Shown here: piece by piece, positions 28,327 to 35,555 of the stretch
Position numbering within the stretch: the stretch's first letter is position 1
Layout: the number at the start of each line of letters is the position of its first letter
NCBI GenBank assembly: GCA_029243225.1
Contig: JAQWSL010000100.1
Coordinates: forward strand, 1-64,000
DNA length: 64,000 bases
DNA from: Flavobacteriales bacterium
GTDB taxonomy: Bacteria; Bacteroidota; Bacteroidia; Flavobacteriales_D; Parvicellaceae
Reading direction: 5' to 3'
The notes under the pieces: model-generated
Told to the model about the DNA's origin: nothing
Databases searched by the model: none
What the model saw: only the letters and a program-made list of their open reading frames with translations
Program-made: the position numbers and the translations under genes

Positions 28327-30115
28327 TAATGAAATTAAATATAAACTTTTTAAAACTATTTGAATATTCTTTCCTTTTTAATAATGTTTCTATTTTTTCT
28401 TTGTTCACAAAATCAAAAACTTTAGAATCATCTAATAAATATTCAATATGGTTTTTATTATTAAAATCTATTATTGAATTTATAGATGCATTAAATCCTT
28501 TTTTCTCACGATCTAGTCTAACTTTATCATTTAGAACTCCCGCCATTGACTCTCTTAGTAAATATTTTGCATAACCATTTTTAATAAGAAGTTTACTTGG
28601 TATAGAATAAACAAATTCAAATAATTCTTTATCCAAAAAAGGGCTTCTATTTTCTAATGAATAATACATAGAGTTCAAATCATCTTCATGTAAAATAACT
28701 CTTACAACTTCATGAAACAATTCGTTAATCATTCTATTTCTAAGTAAAGAAGATGTATAATTAGATTCTGTGAAATTTTCTTTAAATGGAATGTTTAGAT
28801 ATTCTAAAAATTTATTACTATTTAAATAAATATGCTCTCTTAGCATAGGGTTGTTGAAATATAAATCATGCTTTTTAAAATATGGATGACGAATATATTT
28901 AAGCGGGAATTTTTTCCAATCATTTAAATATGACTCGAAATCTTTATCATTTCTTACATTATAAAGATGTAGATTAAAATGGTCATAATATCCTGTAAAA
29001 ATCTCATCTGCAGCGGTTCCTGAAATCGAAATTTTAAATCCTTTAGAAGCTATTGCTTCAGACAACATAGAATGAACAAAGTAACTAATAGTTGCCACAG
29101 GAGCATCATGATATTTAACTAAATTCTCAAGTCTTGAAATATTGTCTGCTTTAGAGTCTAATTTCACTTTATAACTTTTGCAACCTATATCATTTACTGT
29201 CGACATAATATTTTCATACTCATCGTACCTTTTATCGCTATCTATAATTGAAAAAGAAGACACATCATAATTAAATTCTTTTGCTGCTAATGAAACTAAA
29301 CTTGCAGAATCGACTCCTCCACTCAAGCAAAATGCCAAAGGAACATCAGATCTTAATCTTAGCTTTAAACTCTTTTTCAAATAATGCTTTATTCCATCAA
29401 TTGCATCAGATTCAGAAATATTTTTAGGTGTATATGAAGGCTTCCATTATTTATATGTTTTAATCTCAGTATTTTCAATAATCAAATTTGAAGCATAATC
29501 AACTTCTTTTATCTCATCATAAAATGTTTCAGATGTTTTATAAAGAGATTTATGACCATTAACAAGATACCTAAATAACTGATTATTATTTACTGTTAAA
29601 TTTTTCCCACACAACTTTTTAATTGCTTTAACTTCTGAAGAAAAATAAAATCCGCTTGCTGTTTCGTGATAATACAAAGGTTTCTCAGCAAATCTATCAC
29701 GTGATAAAAAGAGCTTATTCTTAATTTTATCATACAAAGCAAAGCTCCACATTCCTTCAAATTTATTGACACAATTTTCACCAAAATAAAGGTATGATTG
29801 AATTAAAACTTCTGTATCAGAATTTGTTTTAAAAACAGCACCTAAGCTTTCAAGTTCTTTTCTAATTTCGATATAATTATATATTTCTCCATTAAAAACA
29901 AGAATACAATGCTTTCTAATAAAAGGTTGATTAGATCTTGAATCTAAATCAATAATTGACAATCTTGAATGAATAAGAGTAACAAAATGACCAGCATTTG
30001 AAAAACAAATGAAATCCTGAAAATCAGGCCCTCTATTTTTCATCACATTGATAGTGTCCAAAACTTGCTTGTTTGATATTGGCGATTTGCCAATATATCC
30101 TGCAATTCCACACAT
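28304..30115 (-). pseudogene. asnB: AsnB-type amidotransferase (copy 3) interrupted by an in-frame TAA
   Basis: One 604-codon frame, from ATG 30113-30115 to 28304, is broken at codon 223 by TAA (29447-29449). The first part (MCGIAGYIG, RGPD, FNGEIYNYIE) is a full glutaminase domain; after the stop the same frame continues WKPSYTPKNISESDAI and LAFCLSGGVDSASLV (PP-loop) to the usual end. The stop sits where family members have Tyr/Phe before Trp, as in copy 1 (INSFWDI), so one base change from TAT/TAC explains it. No other lesion is seen. It may be a recent null mutation, a sequencing error, or two polypeptides, the second from TTG 29380. Confidence 0.82.
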
Positions 30116-30116
30116 A

Positions 30117-30674
30117 TTAAAATTTTTGTTCTAAGAAATTAAGATCTTCAATAGTATGAACGTCCAAACAATCGAATGTCACAAAACCACAATGAGCACT
30201 TAAAAAATTATTATTTATCTGGTCAACCCTTACAATTCTAAATGCAGCATTTTGAACACCGTTACTATCTGCTGACATTACTTCCCATAAATTATATTTC
30301 TTCATTAAATCAAAGCCATCATCAATTGCAATATTTGTGATTTCAGGAGAATTAGCCTGAGGAATTATCACAACATCTGGATCACCATCTTTTAACAATG
30401 CTTGTTGTTTCAATGCTGATCTTATAGCTACAATTTTAGGCGTCAAGTCATCAGCCAACTCTGAATCTCTCATTAATGATTTGGCTCCATACTGCTCAGC
30501 AACATTTAATATTTCAACATCATCTGAACTAACATAAACATCATTAATAAAAGAAGATTTAAAACATGCTTCAATAGTATAGGCCAATAAAGGTTTTCCT
30601 TTAAATGGATGAATGTTTTTTTTCAAAAGGCGTTTAGATCCTCCTCTAGCCGGTATAATTGCAATAATTCTCAA
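30117..30674 (-). CDS. CMP-sugar (acylneuraminate-type) cytidylyltransferase
   Basis: A 185-aa nucleotidyltransferase. IIAIIPARGGSKRLLKKNI is the cytidylyltransferase P-loop signature; PFKGKPLLAYTIEAC, YVSSDDVEILNVA and QANSPEITN match NeuA/PseF/LegF/KdsB-type enzymes, and the C-terminus closes with DVHTIEDLNFLEQ. It should activate a keto sugar acid as a CMP derivative, using CTP. It is short compared with NeuA (about 225 aa) but has both ends of the domain. The start is TTG, forming TTGA with the stop of the upstream gene. With the NeuB-like and PseG-like genes it suggests a nonulosonate-type pathway. Confidence 0.85.
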   Translation of the reverse strand: MRIIAIIPARGGSKRLLKKNIHPFKGKPLLAYTIEACFKSSFINDVYVSSDDVEILNVAEQYGAKSLMRDSELADDLTPKIVAIRSALKQQALLKDGDPDVVIIPQANSPEITNIAIDDGFDLMKKYNLWEVMSADSNGVQNAAFRIVRVDQINNNFLSAHCGFVTFDCLDVHTIEDLNFLEQKF

Positions 30675-31753
30675 TTTATATTTTTTAAAATGTCTTCGGC
30701 AATTAATTCTGCACCATTCAAATTTATTTGATGATTTTCCATGTTTAATCTTAATGATTTATATTCATTCTTCACAAAAGAAGGAAGAAATGTTTTCAAC
30801 CTTTTTTCAAACTCTTCGAGTGAAATAAACGAGGCCAAACCTGCAATCTTTAAATTAATTATATTTTCGTTGATTTCTGGATTCATTGCTTCACCAATCA
30901 ATAACATAGGTATCCTGTAAGCAATACATTCAGATATAGTATTAAAACCCGCTCTACTAATTATTAGATCCATTTCATGGATATAATCAATCATAAGTTC
31001 TCCCTTTTTCAAAGTATTAACATTTAAAGAATCAGAATAATAACCATCTGCAACATAAAATTGAAAATCATCCAATTCTTTTACTTTTTTCATTGCAAAA
31101 TCTATTGAATTTTTTAACAAACCTGAACCACTATCAATAATTAAAACTTTAAATAATGTATTCTCTTTTATTGTTTTAAAACTATGATTGTTTCTTATTA
31201 TAAGTGGCATTTCTTTAGCATTTTCATAATGATTTATAATTTCTTTTGGTGTAAAAGGAGGGAAGTATATTGTTGTTGCCTTGTTGGCATACTTAAAAAA
31301 CAAATCAAGTGTTTTTGATGATAATGGTGGAGGGTATAATTTACTAAAAAACCAATCCCAAGTGAAATGAGCAACTCCAAATGAAGGTATGTTGTTTAAT
31401 GAAGCTAGTTCAAATGCTTCATAAACAAAATCAGAAATAATAAAATTGTATTTAGAAAAATCTTCTTCAGAATTAATGAATGATTTGGACTTAATTTCAT
31501 AATCCTTAAAATGCTTTTTTATTTTAATAAGATCTGGTGACCCATTTTTTTTCTTATGCCAAGAAATATTATTGTATTTATCAATAAATTCATCAACAGT
31601 ATTGATTTCTTTAGAAACATTAATAAACTTATGAGTTTGTAAAGAAAATGATATTGAATTATTTGACAAGGAATTTATTTGCTCAATTATTGCTTGTTGT
31701 CTTACAATATGCCCATAACCTTCATCAGATAGATATATCTTTGCTTTTTTCAA
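30671..31753 (-). CDS. GT-B-fold protein, PseG/MurG-like
   Basis: A 360-aa GT-B-like protein. The N-terminal KIYLSDEGYGHIVRQQAII is the glycine-rich first loop seen in MurG, PseG and arabinokinase-type GT domains; the C-terminal ISRAGFNTISECIAYRIPML is the donor-binding segment of the same superfamily, containing the conserved Glu. It could be a UDP-sugar hydrolase (PseG role) feeding the NeuB-like synthase, or a glycosyltransferase. TTG start (no Met before residue 150); it overlaps the cytidylyltransferase gene by 4 bp. Specific reaction undetermined. Confidence 0.68.
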   Translation of the reverse strand: MKKAKIYLSDEGYGHIVRQQAIIEQINSLSNNSISFSLQTHKFINVSKEINTVDEFIDKYNNISWHKKKNGSPDLIKIKKHFKDYEIKSKSFINSEEDFSKYNFIISDFVYEAFELASLNNIPSFGVAHFTWDWFFSKLYPPPLSSKTLDLFFKYANKATTIYFPPFTPKEIINHYENAKEMPLIIRNNHSFKTIKENTLFKVLIIDSGSGLLKNSIDFAMKKVKELDDFQFYVADGYYSDSLNVNTLKKGELMIDYIHEMDLIISRAGFNTISECIAYRIPMLLIGEAMNPEINENIINLKIAGLASFISLEEFEKRLKTFLPSFVKNEYKSLRLNMENHQINLNGAELIAEDILKNIN

Positions 31754-31786
31754 AATTTAAATTTAAAAGTATAGTGAAGTTTTCAA

Positions 31787-34132
31787 TTATTCCTTTTCTT
31801 GACCATACCCATATCCATATCCATATCCATATCCATATCCATACTTACCGTAATAACTCCATTTTTTAAACTTAATTCCATTTAAAATCAAGCCAACACT
31901 TTTAATTTTATTCTTCTTTACAACATCTTCAATAAATGCAATTCCCTTATTATTTGCCTTCTTAACATTCATTACAAAAATACTTGAATTCACCTTTGAA
32001 GATAGATAAAGTCCATCACTTACATATCCAACAGGTGGAGTATCTAAAAATAAATAATCAAAATTATCCTTAGCATACTCAATTATTTGATCAACTCTAT
32101 CAGACAAAACTAATTCAGAAGGGTTTGGCGGTACAACTCCACAAGGTAAAACAAATAAATTCTCTTCAAATTCTTGAATTAAATCATTAAGAGATACTGA
32201 ACCAGATAAAAAATTAGAATTACCAATTTTAGTATCTAATTTTAAGACTTTATGAATTTTTGGTTTGTGTAAATCAAAATCTACCAAAAGGACTTTTTTT
32301 CCTGTTCTACTAATTATTCTTGAAAGATTTACACTCATAAATGTTTTACCTTCTCCAGGATGAATAGATGAAATTAAAAATGATTTTAATTTATTATCAG
32401 TTTCATTTCCATTAAAAAAACTCATAGAAGTACGAATATTTCTTAAAGATTCTGCAAAATTAGATTTTGAAATTATTTCTGCTAATAATACATCTTCTTC
32501 CATATCTATTAGAGGGACTCCACCAAGAATAGGAAAATCAGATACCGAACTTATTTCAGTGATAGTTTCAATTTTATTAAAAACTAAATGCTTTAAAATA
32601 GATAAAATTAATGCTGCAATTAAACCGAAAAGAATAAACAAATATGTTAACGACTCGGAGTCATTATCTATTCTACCTAAAAGCCTTGCTTTTTCAATCA
32701 CTTTGGTCTGAGGAATTATTCCTGATCTTGCTATATATGTGTTTGCTCTTTTTTCTAATAAAAAAGTATATAACCTTTCACTAACCTCTAGTTTTCTATT
32801 TATTGCTTCTAATTCTCTTTCTGATTTAGGAACATTTCTAACCAATTTTTTAAAATGTTTAATTTCATTTTCTTCATCTATAATTTTTTGTTCGAGTGCC
32901 TTTTCAGTATTATCAATGTAATTAAGGATGTCTCTTCTTTGATTGGCAATAGACTCGTTCAACTTTAACAAATCCTGATGCTCTTTTTTAACACCATATT
33001 TCAAATCAACTTTTTTAAGTTGTGATTGATAAAACTTAGAAATTGATTGATCTAAATAAATATCATCATCCATAATAAATATAGATGGAGGAATAACATT
33101 TTCATCTTGAACTGTAAGAATATAATCTTTCAAACTTATTAAAGATTTATTTTTTAATTTCAATTGTCTTTTCAACGACTCATGCGTCATAAGATCCCTA
33201 AAATATTCATTAGATTCTTTATCAATGTCTAATATTCCTTTTTTATCTCTTACATTTTGCAAATCATATTCAATAGAATCCATTATTGAAACCACTTCGT
33301 CTAATTGAACGTTAATGTATCTTAAAGTATTTTCATTGATTTTGAATTGATTTTGAATTGTGTAATTGATGTAGACTTGAGCTAAAGAATCTAAAAATAT
33401 TTTCGACCTAATTGGAACTTCATCATTTAATTCTAATGATAGTATAGAAGTGAATTCAACATTATTCACTTTTAAATTACTTAAGATTCTTCTTACCCAA
33501 TAATTCATAGAATGAATAACAACTTTGTAATTAATACCAATACTATTTTCAATATTAAAAGATTTTGACAAATTAGAATTAATAGAATAATCTACAGAAA
33601 TTTCTGTTGAGTCAAAATGGTGGGTACGAATTACCTTTTCACCTTGTAACTCATAAGAAATAGAATATTTATTTTCATCTAAAATTTTAAAATCAATTGG
33701 TTTTTCATAAAGATTATTATCAAGTATATTAATTGAAATGTCAAATGGCATACCATTGAAAAATTCTTTAGTATTCAACCTACCTTCAATAAAATAAGAT
33801 TTCGAAAAATCTAGTTTAGATAATGTTTGCTCAATTAAATCATAGGATGTAATAATTCTGATTTGATTGGTAACATCACCATAGTAATTATAAAAGCCCA
33901 CATTTGAATAAATATTTTCCTGATAATCATAAACATCATTTGATTTTAGAAGAATTTCAATTTTGGATGCATAATTAGGTACTATTTTGTGTTTATAGTA
34001 TAACCCCAAAAAAAAGAAAATAATAGGAAACAAAAGAAAGAAATACCAACTTTTAGAAACAGCCTTTAACAACCATTTAAAATCATTAAATGATATTATT
34101 TTAGCAGAAAAATTATTTTTTAAACTTTCCAA
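31787..34132 (-). CDS. Wzc-like chain-length regulator/BY-kinase with Tyr-Gly tail
   Basis: A 781-aa polysaccharide co-polymerase. It has two membrane helices (about 30-50 and 505-525), a Wzz/GNVR periplasmic domain with coiled-coil stretches between them, and a cytoplasmic tyrosine-kinase domain: Walker A HPGEGKT (591-597), Walker A' VLLVDFDLHKP and Walker B YLFLDTPP. The C-terminal tail is a run of GY repeats plus YY, the autophosphorylation cluster. A TAA lies in frame 9 bases upstream of TTG 34130-34132, so that TTG is the start. Likely controls chain length and export; first gene of the minus locus, with a promoter box at 34209-34216. Confidence 0.9.
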   Translation of the reverse strand: MESLKNNFSAKIISFNDFKWLLKAVSKSWYFFLLFPIIFFFLGLYYKHKIVPNYASKIEILLKSNDVYDYQENIYSNVGFYNYYGDVTNQIRIITSYDLIEQTLSKLDFSKSYFIEGRLNTKEFFNGMPFDISINILDNNLYEKPIDFKILDENKYSISYELQGEKVIRTHHFDSTEISVDYSINSNLSKSFNIENSIGINYKVVIHSMNYWVRRILSNLKVNNVEFTSILSLELNDEVPIRSKIFLDSLAQVYINYTIQNQFKINENTLRYINVQLDEVVSIMDSIEYDLQNVRDKKGILDIDKESNEYFRDLMTHESLKRQLKLKNKSLISLKDYILTVQDENVIPPSIFIMDDDIYLDQSISKFYQSQLKKVDLKYGVKKEHQDLLKLNESIANQRRDILNYIDNTEKALEQKIIDEENEIKHFKKLVRNVPKSERELEAINRKLEVSERLYTFLLEKRANTYIARSGIIPQTKVIEKARLLGRIDNDSESLTYLFILFGLIAALILSILKHLVFNKIETITEISSVSDFPILGGVPLIDMEEDVLLAEIISKSNFAESLRNIRTSMSFFNGNETDNKLKSFLISSIHPGEGKTFMSVNLSRIISRTGKKVLLVDFDLHKPKIHKVLKLDTKIGNSNFLSGSVSLNDLIQEFEENLFVLPCGVVPPNPSELVLSDRVDQIIEYAKDNFDYLFLDTPPVGYVSDGLYLSSKVNSSIFVMNVKKANNKGIAFIEDVVKKNKIKSVGLILNGIKFKKWSYYGKYGYGYGYGYGYGYGQEKE
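31805..31846. repeat. Hexanucleotide tandem repeat in the wzc-like gene tail
   Basis: Five perfect ATATCC units (31811-31840), flanked by near-copies ATACCC and ATACTT. On the minus strand it encodes alternating Gly-Tyr. Unit length 6 keeps the frame, so slippage would change the number of phosphorylatable Tyr residues without breaking the protein. Confidence 0.9.
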
Positions 34133-34208
34133 TGTTTTTTACTTGAGTGAAAAAATTTATCATTAAAAATAAAACTATTATAGTTAAATAATAAGAATAT
34201 TTCAAAAA

Positions 34209-34216
34209 CAAATTTA
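34209..34216 (-). promoter_or_regulatory. Putative -7 box (TAAATTTG) for the wzc-like gene and polysaccharide locus
   Basis: Minus-strand TAAATTTG fits TAnnTTTG and predicts a start near 34202, about 70 nt upstream of the wzc-like TTG. It shares its TA dinucleotide (34215-34216) with the plus-strand box of the exosortase operon. Confidence 0.45.
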
Positions 34217-34222
34217 TCTTTG
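34215..34222 (+). promoter_or_regulatory. Putative -7 box (TATCTTTG) for the exosortase operon
   Basis: TATCTTTG fits TAnnTTTG and ends 7 bases before the ATG at 34230, implying a leader of only a few nucleotides. Overlaps by 2 bp the divergent box of the wzc-like gene. Confidence 0.5.
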
Positions 34223-34229
34223 ATTACAA

Positions 34230-34442
34230 ATGAACAAAATAATCCCCACTACACTAACAATTATACTAATTTTCTCAAGTGTAATTATTCTAGCTCAAGG
34301 TAGCCCTCCAGGTGGGCCTGGTGGAGCTCCTTGCTGGCCACCCCCTTGTGTTCCAATTGATGGTGGCATAAGTATTTTAGTAGCTATTGGCGCTTTTTTT
34401 GGTGGCAAATCATTTTACGACTTTTTGAAAACTAAACATTGA
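34230..34442 (+). CDS. 70-aa PID-type exosortase substrate-like peptide
   Basis: A tiny exported protein: signal peptide 1-22 (cleavage after A22), a Pro/Gly-rich segment with two Cys (C35, C40), then PIDGG (42-46), a hydrophobic helix (47-59) and a short basic tail ending KTKH. This tripartite end (motif, helix, basic tail) is the layout of exosortase/archaeosortase sorting signals, and PIDGG-helix short proteins occur in Bacteroidota. After signal removal and cleavage near PID only about 20 residues would remain, so there is essentially no passenger domain. It is directly upstream of and in frame with the exosortase gene. Role unknown. Confidence 0.72.
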   Translation: MNKIIPTTLTIILIFSSVIILAQGSPPGGPGGAPCWPPPCVPIDGGISILVAIGAFFGGKSFYDFLKTKH

Positions 34443-34448
34443 TCTTTT

Positions 34449-35030
34449 TTGAATTTATCTGATCTACGAGAATTATTTAGAAGTAAATCGTTTAGATTCA
34501 TACTCCTATTTCTTGCAGGAATTATTATTTGGTTTAGCTTTTATCATTTTATTTATGAATTTGACAAGCTACTTTCATCAAATTCTCAACAAGTAGATAT
34601 TAAAAAAAGTATTTCTATTTTACTTGCCGAGCAATCAAATTATTTTCTTTCTATTTTAGGTTACCAACCGCAAATTGAAATCTATTCTGACATGGTTGTA
34701 ACACTAATTCAAGACACTAAATACAATCACGGTGTTTGGATTGGAGAACCTTGTAATGGACTTAAACTTTTTGGAGTTTTCTCAATTTTCATAATTGCAT
34801 TTCCTGGAGATTTTAAAACAAAACTTTGGTACATCCCGTTAGGAGTAATAATTCTACATTTTATTAATGTTATTAGAATTGCTATTCTCACAATTATACA
34901 AGCTTACAATCCATTATTCTTAAATTTCAATCACAATGTCACTTTTCAAGTAATTATTTATTCGTTTATTTTTCTTTTATGGTATTTATGGACAAAAAAA
35001 TTTAGCTCTTTATCTAAAAAAAATGAGTAA
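34449..35030 (+). CDS. Exosortase family transpeptidase-like membrane protein
   Basis: A 193-aa membrane protein with about five hydrophobic segments. The exosortase/archaeosortase catalytic set is visible: Cys102 in GEPCNGLKLFG, Arg143 in INVIRIAIL and His162 in NFNHNVTF. These enzymes cleave PEP/PID-like sorting signals and probably transfer the cargo to a cell-surface glycan or lipid. The start is TTG (34449): the in-frame TGA of the upstream peptide gene lies 6 bases earlier and no ATG occurs before residue 82. The exosortase subtype (XrtF, XrtX or other) cannot be fixed here. Confidence 0.85.
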   Translation: MNLSDLRELFRSKSFRFILLFLAGIIIWFSFYHFIYEFDKLLSSNSQQVDIKKSISILLAEQSNYFLSILGYQPQIEIYSDMVVTLIQDTKYNHGVWIGEPCNGLKLFGVFSIFIIAFPGDFKTKLWYIPLGVIILHFINVIRIAILTIIQAYNPLFLNFNHNVTFQVIIYSFIFLLWYLWTKKFSSLSKKNE

Positions 35031-35526
35031 AAAATTTACCATAATATTCACTTTAATTATTTCCAGTTTATTTCTTGATTTTTTTAGAGATTATGTTTTT
35101 CAAAATATAAATTTTCAAATACATTATTTATCTCATTTTAGAAACGGAATCTCAACAACTTTCAACATGACTGATAGTAGAATATTCTCTATTATCAATC
35201 ATTTATCTATACCAGAATTAGAAAAAATAAAATGGGTTTTTAGTCTGCTATTCATTTGCACTTTTCAGCTCACAACTATTTTTATATCAGAAAATATTTT
35301 TCAAAAAAAAGGCCTCACTTTTTTCTTGCCAATAACATTTATTCTCAGCTGTTTTTCGTTACTAGCATATTATTTTAGCACCATATCAGACTCCTTAAAT
35401 CACAGCTATTCTTTTTACTACATTTCAATTGAAATAAGTCATTTTTTACAATCTTCACTTATCGTTATTTCTATGTTAATGATTTTTAAAGTTTATCTAC
35501 TATTAAACACATCATCTAACAAGTAA
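35023..35526 (+). CDS. Exosortase-associated polytopic membrane protein
   Basis: A 167-aa protein with four likely membrane helices (FTIIFTLIISSLFLDFF, WVFSLLFICTFQLTTIF, TFFLPITFILSCFSLLAYYF, LIVISMLMIFKVYLLL). Its ATG overlaps the exosortase stop region by 8 bp (ATGAGTAA). Small membrane proteins in this position occur next to exosortases of Bacteroidota, so a partner role is likely from context, but I see no diagnostic motif. Last gene of the module; the glyA promoter begins immediately after its stop. Confidence 0.6.
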   Translation: MSKKFTIIFTLIISSLFLDFFRDYVFQNINFQIHYLSHFRNGISTTFNMTDSRIFSIINHLSIPELEKIKWVFSLLFICTFQLTTIFISENIFQKKGLTFFLPITFILSCFSLLAYYFSTISDSLNHSYSFYYISIEISHFLQSSLIVISMLMIFKVYLLLNTSSNK

Positions 35527-35531
35527 ATTTA

Positions 35532-35539
35532 TAAATTTG
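35532..35539 (+). promoter_or_regulatory. Putative -7 promoter box (TAAATTTG) of glyA
   Basis: TAAATTTG lies 16 bases upstream of the glyA ATG (35556) and 6 bases after the preceding stop, so glyA is probably transcribed separately from the exosortase module. Confidence 0.5.
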
Positions 35540-35555
35540 CAACAAAGATTAAGAG

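Noticed and set aside
29447-29449. TAA in AsnB copy 3 as genetic-code reassignment
   Set aside because: TAA is used as the normal stop in many genes here, so reassignment is not credible.
31805-31846. Repeat as a CRISPR array or integration site
   Set aside because: Six-base units without spacers, inside a coding sequence.
31648-31869. Plus-strand ORF with a His-Ile/Thr repeat
   Set aside because: It is the antisense reading of the Wzc-like GY tail and the PseG-like start; the repeat comes from the hexamer.
34440-34442. TGA between PID peptide and exosortase as a selenocysteine codon
   Set aside because: No SECIS-like hairpin follows and neither family uses Sec; a stop with TTG restart is simpler.
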